Assembly (NCBI RefSeq): GCF_900099775.1 | Contig: NZ_FMTM01000004.1 | Coordinates: 1 to 64,000, forward strand | Reading direction: 5' to 3' | DNA from: Rhizobium mongolense subsp. loessense | GTDB taxonomy: Bacteria; Pseudomonadota; Alphaproteobacteria; Rhizobiales; Rhizobiaceae | DNA: 64,000 nucleotides | In this document: positions 17,196 to 27,063 of the stretch, one piece after another | Numbering within the stretch: the first letter of the stretch is position 1 | How the letters are laid out: each line of letters starts with the position of its first letter | Notes under the pieces: model-generated | The model's input: the letters and a program-made list of their open reading frames with translations, nothing else | What the model was told of the DNA's origin: nothing | Database searches by the model: none | Made by a program: the position numbers and the translations under genes

Positions 17196-18251
17196 ATGAA
17201 GGACTTCGTCTACAACGGATTGGCAACGCGCGTGATTTTCGGTACCGACACGCTCAAACAGCTTGCCGATGAGGTGAAGCGGCTCGGCATGTCCCGGCCG
17301 CTGGTCCTTTCCACGCCTCATCAGAACAGCGAGGCGGAAAGGGTAGCGGACCTGATCGGGACACAGGCCGTGATCTTTTCGGGCGCGGTCATGCATACGC
17401 CTGTCGAGGTTACGCAGGAGGCAATGAAGGTTGTCGAGAAAACCGGTGCCGATGGTCTGATCGCAATCGGCGGCGGCTCGACAACCGGCCTTTCGAAGGC
17501 AATCGCGCTTCGCGCGGATCTGCCGCAGCTCATCGTGCCGACGACTTATGCGGGGTCGGAAATGACGCCCATTCTCGGGCAGACCGAAGATGGCCGCAAA
17601 GTCACGCTCCGTGACATGCGCGTACTGCCGGAAACGGTTATCTACGACGTCTCGCTCACACTGGAACTTCCGGTGCATTTATCAGCGGTCAGCGGCCTCA
17701 ACGCGATTGCACATGCGGTCGAGGCACTCTACGCCCGCGACCGCAACCCGGTGACCAATCTGATGGCAGAGGACGGGATCCGCGCGCTGGCGCGGGCGCT
17801 GCCGCAGATTGTCCGTGATAGCCTGAACGTTGAGGCCCGCTCAGATGCTCTCTATGGTGCATGGCTCTGCGGCATCTGCCTGGGTTGCGTCGGCATGGCG
17901 CTTCATCACAAGCTTTGCCACACGCTGGGCGGCATGTTCGACCTGCCGCATGCCGAAACCCACAGCGTGATCCTGCCTTACGCGATGCGTTACAACATGC
18001 AGGCTGCACCCGAAGCGGCCGCAAAAGTGGCGCAGGCGCTGAGTGTGGACAATGCCGCAACCGGACTCCGGAACCTCACCCGGGAGATCGGTGCGCCGCT
18101 GTCCCTTGCTGCAATCGGAATGCCGGGCGAGCGTATAGGCGAAGCCGCCGCTCAGGCGGTGTCCAATCCCTATTGGAATCCGGCGCCTGTCACCGAACCG
18201 GCCATTCGCGCGCTGTTGACGGATGCATTCGACGGCGTTTGGCCCGACTGA
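17196..18251 (+). CDS. Maleylacetate reductase
   Basis: 351 residues of the iron-type alcohol dehydrogenase superfamily. It reduces maleylacetate to 3-oxoadipate with NAD(P)H, the step after hydroxyquinol cleavage. Visible are the nucleotide-binding DGLIAIGGGSTTGLSKAIAL, VPTTYAGSEMTPI and the metal or substrate-site histidines in ALHHKLCHTLGGMFDLPHAETHS. The start ATG 17196 follows the dioxygenase stop with one base between, so they form one transcript. The product feeds the beta-ketoadipate pathway, whose later genes are not in the window. Confidence 0.93.
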   Translation: MKDFVYNGLATRVIFGTDTLKQLADEVKRLGMSRPLVLSTPHQNSEAERVADLIGTQAVIFSGAVMHTPVEVTQEAMKVVEKTGADGLIAIGGGSTTGLSKAIALRADLPQLIVPTTYAGSEMTPILGQTEDGRKVTLRDMRVLPETVIYDVSLTLELPVHLSAVSGLNAIAHAVEALYARDRNPVTNLMAEDGIRALARALPQIVRDSLNVEARSDALYGAWLCGICLGCVGMALHHKLCHTLGGMFDLPHAETHSVILPYAMRYNMQAAPEAAAKVAQALSVDNAATGLRNLTREIGAPLSLAAIGMPGERIGEAAAQAVSNPYWNPAPVTEPAIRALLTDAFDGVWPD

Positions 18252-18462
18252 ACTGTTTCGATCTGCGCGCGATACCTGCAGATCTTCGCAGCGCCAACAG
18301 CATTATCGAGTACAAGATTATGGTACCGCTCTACTTCCATTCCCTCCGCTTTTCATCGTGGCGTCAACCTAGACGGAAAAACCGAGCTTGAGCGGCGTGT
18401 CGGCCTAGTTCCAGGTGTTCCATAAATCGCCTTACGCCTCAGACGCGCTCGGACCGACCGCC

Positions 18463-18567
18463 TACAAGTCTCGGTGTATTCAGGCCCCCGCCAATACCTA
18501 CGCTATAGTATCCAACAATAGCCGAAAACTGCGATCCAGTACGCCAAAGCACTACGGTCGTCGGCGC
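18463..18567 (+). repeat. Dispersed non-coding repeat, copy B
   Basis: Direct-orientation partner of 14734-14838, starting TACAAGTCTC. Shared blocks are TCAGGCCCCCGC, CCTACGCTA, AGTATCC, AATAGCCGAA, TCCAGT and GCACTACG. It lies about 210 bp after the maleylacetate reductase stop. The 18252-18830 stretch holds no other recognisable feature. Confidence 0.7.
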
Positions 18568-18832
18568 TAAATTCCCGACATAAACACATAATCCAAAACC
18601 AACAGGTGCAAAGCGGAAGACAATTGTCTGCAGCGCAGATCATGCCGCTTTCCTCTGGCTAAGCTGAGAGAGGCAATTTCTATGTCTTGGCCGGCTTCGT
18701 TGCGCATCAATGCTGCACCAGGCTGGCGTCACTACCCCGGCGCATCTCGCGGCATTTAATCTCGGCCTTAACACGGTTTCCGTCGATCGGCCCCCGCATC
18801 ATGGATCGCGGAACCCGGCCACTCGTCATCGC

Positions 18833-18976
18833 TCAGTGTCTCTTAGGAGCGAGTGAAATTGGGATGACGGAGCGCATCGGCTCACTCGTCTCTTCCGAGC
18901 GGGACGACCGGATCTCATCGAACGATCCGGCTAGCCCGAAGCCGGACGAACAGCCGGTGATGAGGATCGTGTTCAT
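18833..18976 (-). pseudogene. SDR oxidoreductase, N-terminal remnant
   Basis: On the minus strand, ATG 18976 with AGGAG six bases upstream begins MNTILITGCSSGFGLA, a typical Rossmann start of short-chain dehydrogenases (T-G-x-x-x-G-x-G). After these 16 residues the family pattern disappears and the frame stops at 18833-18835. It is the 5' end of a gene whose body was deleted. Confidence 0.55.
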
Positions 18977-19068
18977 GTGAAACTCCTGTTTATGGTGATG
19001 GTATAGCGCGACCGTGGGAAGGGCTGGACGCGCGTTGCGAGGGAGCCGGAACAGGTGCTTCCGGCGGG

Positions 19069-20010
19069 CTACTTCGTCTCGACGCTGCCTTCCGGCGTAG
19101 CATCGGCTGCCAGCGTCGCGACCGTATCCGAAAATGCGGGATCGCCGGGATAGAGCGCGCTACGGAGGAAGGAGGTTGAAAGGCGCTGGATCGCGGCGAC
19201 ACGCTGAGGCCGTTCGTCCGTCGTCTCTCGCGCCTCGTAACCGGGGATGCCGCCAAGAGCATGTTCGCCGCCAAAGGCCGTGAACAGCGCCTTGGGCGAG
19301 GGACTCAGATCGTAGGCGTCACGCCACCAGTCCGGCCCACGCACGGTCAGGCCGCCCTGGTCGTGATCGCCCGCTACGATGAGGGTCGGCGCCGTCATGG
19401 TCGAGAAGTCGGGATGCATGAACGGGAAGGCCTGGGCTGCCCGTTCGCTCAGGTGCTTGCCGCCGCTGCCCGGCACCGCCAGCAATACGCCCGCCTTCAC
19501 GCGGTTGTCCTTTCTGTTGACCACCGATCTGTCAACGGGATCGGGATGGGTGGCGCCAAGCAAGGTACTGGCGGTCTGCCCGCCCCATGAATGGCCAGCA
19601 ACCGTGATGCGCGAGTGATCGAGCCGCCCCCGGATCATCAATGCTTCGCTCTCGATGCGATCGAGACCGTCGAGAACGGCGGCGAGGTCTTCCTCACGGA
19701 AGCGCCAGAATTGGGGGCGGCGAGGATCGTCCGGGGCAAGGCCGAGCATCCGCGAATCCAGGTGTGTTGGCTGGATCACGGCGAAGCCATGTGCTGCCCA
19801 ATAATCAGCTAGGGGGCCATAGGCTTGAAATGACTGGCCATTGCCGTGCGAGAAGATGATGACGGGCAGCGCGTCGCCTGCGATCGGTAAGGAAACCCGA
19901 ACGTGCAGGTCAATGCCTCGTCCCAGGGACGGCAAGGTAATGGGAGAGATGGAAACAATAGCGGGTAAGCCCGCGGTGTGCGCGCGGGTTTCAGCGAACG
20001 AGCTGGACAT
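19069..20010 (-). CDS. Alpha/beta hydrolase (chlorophyllase/PAF-acetylhydrolase-like)
   Basis: 313 residues. The oxyanion region is VIIFSHGNGQSFQAYGPLADYWAAHGF, the nucleophile elbow is GHSWGGQ, the likely acid is in LIVAGDHDQGG and the histidine in FGGEHALGG, giving a complete Ser-Asp-His triad. It is a soluble esterase or lipase-like enzyme; substrate unknown. It is divergent from a TetR gene, with two palindromes between them, so it is almost certainly the regulated target. Confidence 0.85.
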   Translation of the reverse strand: MSSSFAETRAHTAGLPAIVSISPITLPSLGRGIDLHVRVSLPIAGDALPVIIFSHGNGQSFQAYGPLADYWAAHGFAVIQPTHLDSRMLGLAPDDPRRPQFWRFREEDLAAVLDGLDRIESEALMIRGRLDHSRITVAGHSWGGQTASTLLGATHPDPVDRSVVNRKDNRVKAGVLLAVPGSGGKHLSERAAQAFPFMHPDFSTMTAPTLIVAGDHDQGGLTVRGPDWWRDAYDLSPSPKALFTAFGGEHALGGIPGYEARETTDERPQRVAAIQRLSTSFLRSALYPGDPAFSDTVATLAADATPEGSVETK

Positions 20011-20035
20011 AGGACTGCGAACCTCCGAACTGGCA

Positions 20036-20082
20036 AACGGATCAATGATCCGTTATACTATAAATACGGATCGTTGATCCGT
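20036..20082. promoter_or_regulatory. Two TetR-type operators
   Basis: Two near-perfect palindromes with the same arms, ACGGATC and GATCCGT. One is 20036-20054 (AACGGATCAATGATCCGTT), the other 20066-20082, with centres about 29 bp apart. They sit between the divergent hydrolase and TetR genes, 26 and 23 bases from the two starts. The spacing suits a dimeric repressor controlling both directions. Confidence 0.8.
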
Positions 20083-20104
20083 TTAGCAAGAAGGATGGCG
20101 GAAA

Positions 20105-20740
20105 ATGTTGTCGACCAAATTCCGGAATGCAGTCGAGGCCGCGTCGCCGACTCCTGGCGATGCCGAAGCGCCCACACCGCGCATGCGTGCCGATGCTCGC
20201 AGGAACGAGGAAGCAGTTTTGGAAGCCGCCAAGATCGTGTTCGCCCGTTCGGGGGTTGATGCGCCCATCCGGGAGATCGCGACACAAGCGGGTGTCGGGC
20301 TGGGTACGCTCTACCGCCGTTTTCCGAGCCGTGCCGACCTGGTGGCAGCGGTGTTCCGCCGCGAGGTCGATGCCTGCGCCGATGCGGCAGGGCCGCTTGC
20401 CGCTGAGCGCGGACCAGCCGATGCGCTGGCAGCTTGGCTGAAGCGCTACACGCGCTTCCTGGCCACCAAGCAGGGGTTGGCCGCCGCGCTCCATTCCGGC
20501 GATCCGGCATTCGCCACCTTGCCGGAATATTTCCGAAGCCGATTTGAACCGGCTCTGTCGATGCTGCTGAATGCCGCTGCGGATGCAGGGGAAGTCCGTG
20601 CCGACGTCGCTCCCTACGATCTGCTGCGCGCGATCGGGAACCTTGCTGTGGCTTCCGGGGAAGATGGGCCGGCGCACACCGAACGAATGCTCATGCTGCT
20701 GCTGGATGGCCTGCGCTATGGTGCGGCGAAGCCGAAATAG
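20105..20740 (+). CDS. TetR-family transcriptional repressor
   Basis: 211 residues. The N-terminal helix-turn-helix is seen in NEEAVLEAAKIVFARSGVDAPIREIA then AGVGLGTLYRRFPSRADLV, the standard TetR recognition pattern. The C-terminal ligand domain is of the alphaproteobacterial SACE_7040-like type by general look. It is divergent from the alpha/beta hydrolase and should bind the two palindromes between them, relieved by a hydrolase substrate or product (inference). The 355 bp downstream to 21095 contain no recognised gene. Confidence 0.9.
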   Translation: MLSTKFRNAVEAASPTPGDAEAPTPRMRADARRNEEAVLEAAKIVFARSGVDAPIREIATQAGVGLGTLYRRFPSRADLVAAVFRREVDACADAAGPLAAERGPADALAAWLKRYTRFLATKQGLAAALHSGDPAFATLPEYFRSRFEPALSMLLNAAADAGEVRADVAPYDLLRAIGNLAVASGEDGPAHTERMLMLLLDGLRYGAAKPK

Positions 20741-21043
20741 CCGCGCCTGCCAAGAAGCGCGATAGGACCGATACCAGAACTCCATCGCTTCTGGGGGCAA
20801 CGACTCTAGCCGATGGAAGCTTTCGGTACTTCCCTTCCCAAAAGAAGCCTTACTGGTTTCCACCCAATCGCTGCCTTCGTAAGGGCCGCCGAATCGCCGA
20901 CGGCATTTTCATGCGCAATCGGCGAACAATCGCAGCGAGTAATCCGTCAAGATGAGGCCCTCGCCGCCGTTCTCCTGCATCTGCACGCCACACTACTACT
21001 ACGACCGAAACTTGTTGAAGCGGCGTGATTCCGGGCTCTTTTA

Positions 21044-22029
<986 letters not shown>

Positions 22030-22155
22030 CGGTATCCTCCGGCACCCCTGGGATGCTTCAGGTGCGTAATTGACGCTAGGTATCCGATGAATACTTTAGG
22101 GTCAATGGCGCGAAACGCCAGCGCCAGAATTTCCCGAATAACAGAGACTTTACGT

Positions 22156-22989
22156 ATGACAGACACAGATTTCAAACGGCTACGGATTTCCCGGGCAGAC
22201 GGTATAGCCACGATCACGATCGACAACCCGCCGGTAAACGTTCTCGATGTTCCGTTGATGAGCGAAATCCGCAGCTTTCTCCTTTCCGTTCGCAATGATC
22301 CGGACACACGCGTGCTGGTTTTCCAGAGCGCGGACCCGGAGTTCTTCATTGCCCATGTCGACATGACATTGATCGATGAGCCGCACGCCTTCGACGAGAT
22401 TGCCCGTGAGGCTCCGGAAGGCCTCAACCCGTTCCAGGCGTTCGGCGAGCTCCTGCGGGAGCAGCCGCAGGTGACGATCGTCAAGCTCGTCGGGCTGGCG
22501 CGCGGCGGCGGAGCGGAGTTCGTCGCGGCAGCTGACATGGCATTTGCCGCCGAGGGTCGGGCAGGGCTTGCCCAATGCGAGGCCTTGATGGGCATCACGC
22601 CGGGCGGCGGGGCTACCCAGTATCTGTCCAGTCGGATGACGCGAGGCCGGGCTCTTGAAGTGATCCTCGGTGCCGATCTCGTCGATGCGACGACGGCGGA
22701 GAGCTATGGTTGGATCAACCGGGCGCTGCCGGCTTCAGAGCTCGACGGTTTCGTCGATCGGCTGGCGCGCAACATCGCCGCCTTGCCCGAAGGCGTTATC
22801 GCCGCGGCCAAAAGGGCGTTGCCTCCTGAAGACCTGCGGGATGGCTTTAAGCGCGAGCATGAGGCCTGGGCAGGATTGTTCGAACTCCCTGCTGCCGAAA
22901 AGCTCATACGGAGCGGACTGAAAACAGGAGCGCAAACCAGGGAGGGTGAGAGAAATCTGGAAAGCTTGCTTCGTACATTGAAGGTGTGA
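22156..22989 (+). CDS. Enoyl-CoA hydratase/isomerase (crotonase) family protein
   Basis: 277 residues from ATG 22156 (the frame is open from 22087, but the family starts near TDTDFKRLRISRADGIATITIDNPPVNVL). The oxyanion-hole strand is LARGGGAEFVAAADMAFAA, followed by MGITPGGGATQYLSSRM. The first catalytic-site glutamate position appears in QCEALMGI. The CoA substrate is unknown and a non-CoA role is possible. Target of the divergent HxlR regulator by position. A terminator hairpin follows. Confidence 0.85.
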   Translation: MTDTDFKRLRISRADGIATITIDNPPVNVLDVPLMSEIRSFLLSVRNDPDTRVLVFQSADPEFFIAHVDMTLIDEPHAFDEIAREAPEGLNPFQAFGELLREQPQVTIVKLVGLARGGGAEFVAAADMAFAAEGRAGLAQCEALMGITPGGGATQYLSSRMTRGRALEVILGADLVDATTAESYGWINRALPASELDGFVDRLARNIAALPEGVIAAAKRALPPEDLRDGFKREHEAWAGLFELPAAEKLIRSGLKTGAQTREGERNLESLLRTLKV

Positions 22990-23011
22990 GGCCTGACTGA
23001 CGAGAGAACAG

Positions 23012-23048
23012 CGAAACCGCTGCAGCGAGGTATTGCGTAGCGGTTTCG
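23012..23048 (+). terminator. Hairpin after the crotonase gene
   Basis: CGAAACCGCT (23012-23021) pairs perfectly with AGCGGTTTCG (23039-23048), a 10-bp stem with a 17-base loop, 23 bases after the stop codon. The tail GTCTTTGG is only moderately T-rich, so termination efficiency is uncertain. Confidence 0.55.
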
Positions 23049-23123
23049 GTCTTTGGATGGCGCGCATGCGTTACTGGAAGCGCCGGTGCTAAATCATGAC
23101 CTCGTGTCCGTCAGCGAATGATT

Positions 23124-24600
23124 TGAGACAGATCGGCTTTGGAAGGATCGGAGTTTCTGGTCCGTCTGTTTGTTGATTTAAGCGGCTTGCTGTTGATGTT
23201 GCAACCGGCGGAGTTTGATGGTGTCTCGTTTGATCCTTTCTCGCTGTAGCAGGATGGTGTAGCCGCATCCGAAGTAGACGTCAGCCGGGGTCAGATTGCC
23301 AATGCTTTCGTGATATCGGCGATGATTGTAGTGTTCGACGAATGCCGCAATCTGCGCTTCGAGGTCTTCCGAGAAGTAGTAGTTTTCGAGCAGGATGCGA
23401 TTTTTCAGCGTCTGGTGCCAGCGCTCGATCTTGCCTTGGGTCTGAGGATGTCCCGGTGCGCCGTGAACCTGCGCGATAGATCGCTTTTCCAGCCATTCAC
23501 CGAGGTCCGAGGCGATGTAACATGGACCATTGTCCGACAGCAGACGAGGCTTGTGCTCGACATGCATGCTGTCGCAACCGGATGCCGTGAGCGTCAGGTT
23601 CAGTGTCTCGGTGACATCCTCAACCTTCATCGTCGTGCACAATTTCCAGGCGACGATGTATCGCGAGAAGTCGTCAAGCACGGTGGAGAGGTAGAACCAG
23701 CCCTAGCCGATAACCTTCAGATAGGTGAAGTCGGTTTGCCAGAGCAGGTTGGGCCGCGTCGTCTTGTCCTTGAACTCGTCACCTGCCTTGATGACGATGA
23801 AGGCTGGCGACGTGATCAGATCATGGACCTTGAGCAGGCGGTAGACTGAAGCCTCTGACACAAAATAGCTTTCCGTGTCGGTGAAGCGAACGGCCAGCTC
23901 ACGCGGTGACAGCTCGGTCTGTTCCAGCGCCATGTCGATGATGCGTTCCCGGACATCATCGGGGATACGGTTCCACACCCGAGACGGAGCTGAATGCCGG
24001 TCTTCCAGCCCGTCGACGCCACGGCTCAGGAAACGGTTATACCAGCGATAGAAGGTCGGGCGGGGAATGCCGAGCTTGTCGAGTGTCTGCTTCACCGGTA
24101 GGTGCGACTGCTCGACGATCCGGATGATCTCAAGTTTCTCAGAGGCGGGATATCTCATTCCTCGTCGCCCCCATCCGCGATCATGCTTTTTTTTGAGCAG
24201 CCGCAGTTCGAGCGCCTGTTCGGCGACGACCTCCTTCAGATCGCGCGTCTCACGGCTAAGAACCTTCACCTCGTCCGACGTTGCGGCACGCGCCGTGTCC
24301 CCGGCCAGCCGCTTCTTGCCAGCTTCGAGGAACTCTTTCGACCAACTATAGTTGAGGCTCTCGGCAATGCCTTCGCGGCGGCACAGAGCGGCGATGCTGT
24401 CCTCGCCACGCAACCCTTCCAACACAATGCGGATTTTGTCCTCGGTGGAGTGATGCTTGCGCGTCGCCAGGCGGATATCTTTGATGACCTGTTCGGCTGC
24501 TGGTTTCTGCGGCCCGGCTTTCTGTCTCATCTTCGCTTCCTTTGAATGAGCTACGATGAACCAGAAATCCTCTCTTCTCAGTTAGCAGCCATTTGTCTCA
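23124..24600 (-). mobile_element. IS3-family insertion sequence, inactivated
   Basis: About 1,477 bp. The left end begins TGAGACAGATCGG (23124) and the right end, read inward, begins TGAGACAAATGG (from 24600); both ends share a further TTTCTGG block, giving imperfect inverted repeats that start with TG. The transposase is on the minus strand. Flanking 3-bp sequences (ATT on the left, AGG on the right) do not match, so no target duplication is seen. The element may have mediated a deletion: different remnants lie on its two sides, with a RidA fragment on the right. Confidence 0.8.
23178..24530 (-). pseudogene. IS3-family transposase with in-frame amber stop
   Basis: The N-terminal OrfA-like helix-turn-helix (HHSTEDKIRIVLEGLRGEDS, then SIAALCRREGI) and leucine-zipper region are followed by the OrfB part: RYPASEKLEIIRIVEQSHLP, then rve integrase with WQTDFTYLKVIG, LDDFSRYIVAWKL, LLSDNGPCY and the glutamate in GKIERWHQTLKNR. 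TAG at 23703-23705 replaces the tryptophan expected between KVIG and GWFYLST and cuts the integrase core. The A8 run at 24187-24194 joins OrfA and OrfB in one frame, where IS3 elements normally need a -1 frameshift. A second start at 23681 could give an incomplete product. Confidence 0.82.
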
Positions 24601-24761
24601 AGGGCGCTGATGGCGGACACGCCGGTCGTGAACGAGGTCATAAGCCGCCTCTACCGTGAGTATATGCCAGATCGGCCACCAATCTGGACTCAGACTGGTG
24701 CGAGGCGTTGGGACTTCCAACGATGCGTATCGAAATTCGCGTGACGGCAATCCTCGGCTGA
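24601..24761 (+). pseudogene. RidA-family protein, C-terminal fragment
   Basis: Immediately beyond the IS right end, the frame encodes VVNEVISRLYREYMPDRPPI and WTQTG. After a small frameshift at about 24700 it continues GLPTMRIEIRVTAILG, ending at TGA 24759-24761. This is the end of a Rid (reactive intermediate deaminase) protein, where the R in MRIEI is the usual catalytic-site arginine. The N-terminal half is absent, lost next to the IS. 24762-25095 shows no gene; an imperfect 13-bp hairpin lies at about 24849-24878. Confidence 0.5.
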
Positions 24762-25095
24762 TGTCTCGTCTCAGACGAGCCGGTCGTTATGGATCTGGCT
24801 AACGATCTGCCTCACGATGGTAAGCGCACCTAGGCAGGATGCTGCGACGGACGGTGGGAAAGCCTACCGCCCGTCGCGTAGCTTATCACGCTTGATAGGT
24901 CGAACACATGAGAAGAGATCCCAGATGCTGTTCGCCGCCCCTGGATTGCGCGCCAGCCTAAAGACCGCCCCTGATCAACTTTTCCGCGGCTGGCTGCGCA
25001 AACGGGCCGCCCAAGGCGGCAGAGCGGCAATCTGTCTTGCCAAGCGCTGCGCCGATGCCATCGATTTTTCTTCCGTCAGCGGAAAACGACTGGGT

Positions 25096-25977
25096 TCACC
25101 GCTGCAGATCGGCCACCGGCGCGCTGCCGAACATGTTCTTGTACTCGCGGCTGAATTGCGACGGGCTTTTATAACCCACCTCATACGCCACGCGCGAGAC
25201 ATTGGTGCTCCCGCCGGCAAGAAGCTTTCGCGCCTCAAGCAAGCGGATATGGCGTTGAAATGCAAGTGGGCTGAACCCGGTGACTTCCTTGAAATGCCTG
25301 TGAAAGCTTGTGACGCTCATGTGAGAAGAGGTCGCGAGATCAGGAATATTGATGGGTTCGCTATGATTGGAAGCGAGCCAATCGGCCGCCGACTTGAGTT
25401 GTTGAAAGCGACCGTTCCTCTGGCTGACCTGTCGGAGCGTGTCGCCCATCGAACTCTGAAGCAGCCGATAATAAAGCTCGAACTCGTAGTGTGGTGCCAG
25501 CGCGCCGATATCCTCGGGCGCGTTCAGCAGCCCGACGAGGCGAGCAAATGCCTCGCCGACGGGTCCCTCCAGACCGCCGGCGGCAACTGCGCATGTCCAA
25601 CGGTCTTCACGCTTGGGGATATCGAGCATGGCGCGGCTCAAAATGCCAGCATCGAGATGGAGGCTAATACCGACATAGGGGAGGTTGGGCTTCGCGCCGG
25701 TCAATTGGTGGCTGTAGGGCAGTCCGAAGGACGAGACTGCGCTAGCCCCCGCGGTCAGCTCGAACCGATTGGCGCCCATGATCAAGACCTTGGTCCCGCG
25801 CAAGACCGCATAAAACATGGGTTCGAACACGGCTGGAGTGGGCGACGTGGCCATTGTACTCGTCCAAAGCGTTAGGCGGGGAATAGGAGTGGGAAGGCCG
25901 ACAGTTCCCCCCTGCTTCTGAATAAACGGAGCGACATCGTTCAGCAGGAGTGTGGTCGGCTTCACAAGATCTAACAT
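25096..25977 (-). CDS. AraC-family transcriptional regulator
   Basis: 293 residues from ATG 25977 (a GTG at 25980 is also possible). The AraC_N-type N-terminal half contains FEPMFYAVLRGTKVLIMGANRFEL. The C-terminal double helix-turn-helix shows INIPDLATSSHMSVTSFHRHFKEVTG and SRVAYEVGYKSPSQFSREYKNMFG. It is divergent from the SDR gene at 26093 with about 115 bp between them, the common arrangement for AraC_N regulators and short-chain dehydrogenases; it probably activates that gene. Confidence 0.9.
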   Translation of the reverse strand: MLDLVKPTTLLLNDVAPFIQKQGGTVGLPTPIPRLTLWTSTMATSPTPAVFEPMFYAVLRGTKVLIMGANRFELTAGASAVSSFGLPYSHQLTGAKPNLPYVGISLHLDAGILSRAMLDIPKREDRWTCAVAAGGLEGPVGEAFARLVGLLNAPEDIGALAPHYEFELYYRLLQSSMGDTLRQVSQRNGRFQQLKSAADWLASNHSEPINIPDLATSSHMSVTSFHRHFKEVTGFSPLAFQRHIRLLEARKLLAGGSTNVSRVAYEVGYKSPSQFSREYKNMFGSAPVADLQR

Positions 25978-26092
25978 CACGTCAACATGTAGTCATTTGG
26001 AAGGATCAGGCAAGTGTCTGGGAGGATCGGGAATGGTGTCTGCGTCGCGACTGCCTATTTTGAGGCGCAAAGGAATAGGAAAGGGTTTGACC

Positions 26093-26833
26093 ATGCAGGA
26101 ACTGGCTGGAAAGAATGCGCTCGTCACAGGTGGGGCGCGCGGCATCGGGGCGGCGATCGCGATTGCTCTGTCCGAGAAGGGTGCGAACGTTGCGATAACG
26201 TACGAGCGATCAGCAGACAGCGCAGAGCGACTTGTCCGGACTATCGAGGAGAATGGTCGAAAGGCCGTCGCGATAAAAGCCGACAGCGCGGATCCCGTGG
26301 CCATCCAGCGGTCGGTGGACGAAACCGTCCGCGCGCTGGGCGGCCTCGACATTCTCGTCAACAATGCGGCGATCGCGCGATACAACAACATCGCAGATTT
26401 CACGGTCGAGGATATCGACGCACTACTTGCCGTTAATGTACGCGGGCCGGTTCTCGCTGCAAAGGCTGCCATTCCCCACCTCAAGGAAGGCGGGCGGATC
26501 ATTACCATCGGATCGGCAGGCGCGGATCGCATAGCCGGCGTGCCTGGTACGGTCTACTATATGACCAAAGGCGCGTTACAGGCGTTCAACCGCGGCCTCG
26601 CGCGCGAATTGGGCGCCCGAGACATAACGGTCAATCTCGTGCAGCCGGGATCTACAAACACGGACTCGAATCCCGAGACGGGCGAATTTGCCGACTATCA
26701 GCGTGGTCTCAGCGCCCTTGGCCGCTTTAACCAGCCGGAAGATGTTGCGGCTGCAGTTGCTTTCCTCGCGACACCAACAGCCCGACAGATCACCGGCACC
26801 ATCCTCACGGTAGACGGCGGCGCGCTTGCGTAG
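26093..26833 (+). CDS. Short-chain dehydrogenase/reductase (SDR)
   Basis: 246 residues. The Rossmann start is KNALVTGGARGIGAAIAIAL, the NNAAIA motif is present, catalytic Ser is in ITIGSAGAD and the Tyr-Lys pair in VYYMTKGALQAF. The C-terminal LTVDGGALA is the classical SDR end. It should be a soluble NAD(P)H-dependent oxidoreductase; the substrate is unknown. ATG 26093 follows AGGAAAGGG. Position opposite an AraC regulator suggests induction by a small molecule. Confidence 0.9.
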   Translation: MQELAGKNALVTGGARGIGAAIAIALSEKGANVAITYERSADSAERLVRTIEENGRKAVAIKADSADPVAIQRSVDETVRALGGLDILVNNAAIARYNNIADFTVEDIDALLAVNVRGPVLAAKAAIPHLKEGGRIITIGSAGADRIAGVPGTVYYMTKGALQAFNRGLARELGARDITVNLVQPGSTNTDSNPETGEFADYQRGLSALGRFNQPEDVAAAVAFLATPTARQITGTILTVDGGALA

Positions 26834-27063
26834 TGTTTGGTAATGGCTGTTGGTTGCCCGGCGGAGGTCATGCAACCTTCGCTTTGTGAATAGTGTATCA
26901 GCCGGAGAACTCGCGTTCCGCGTTCCGCGACAGAGTTTTGCCGATGCGATGACTATTCGAGCCCGCTCCGCAACGCTACCAAACTCAGTGAGAAGTAGAT
27001 CGGCCAGGCAAAGCCTGTTGCTAGCCGCTTCAAAACGAAAACGAGAGACCGGGATGTGAGTGC

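Noticed and set aside
24849..24878. GACGGACGGTGGG/CCTACCGCCCGTC hairpin as a terminator
   Set aside because: The stem is good but no T-run follows on either strand and it sits far from any gene end.
24817..25875. 352-codon plus-strand ORF
   Set aside because: It lies antisense to a complete AraC regulator and has no domain pattern; it is a GC-rich shadow frame.
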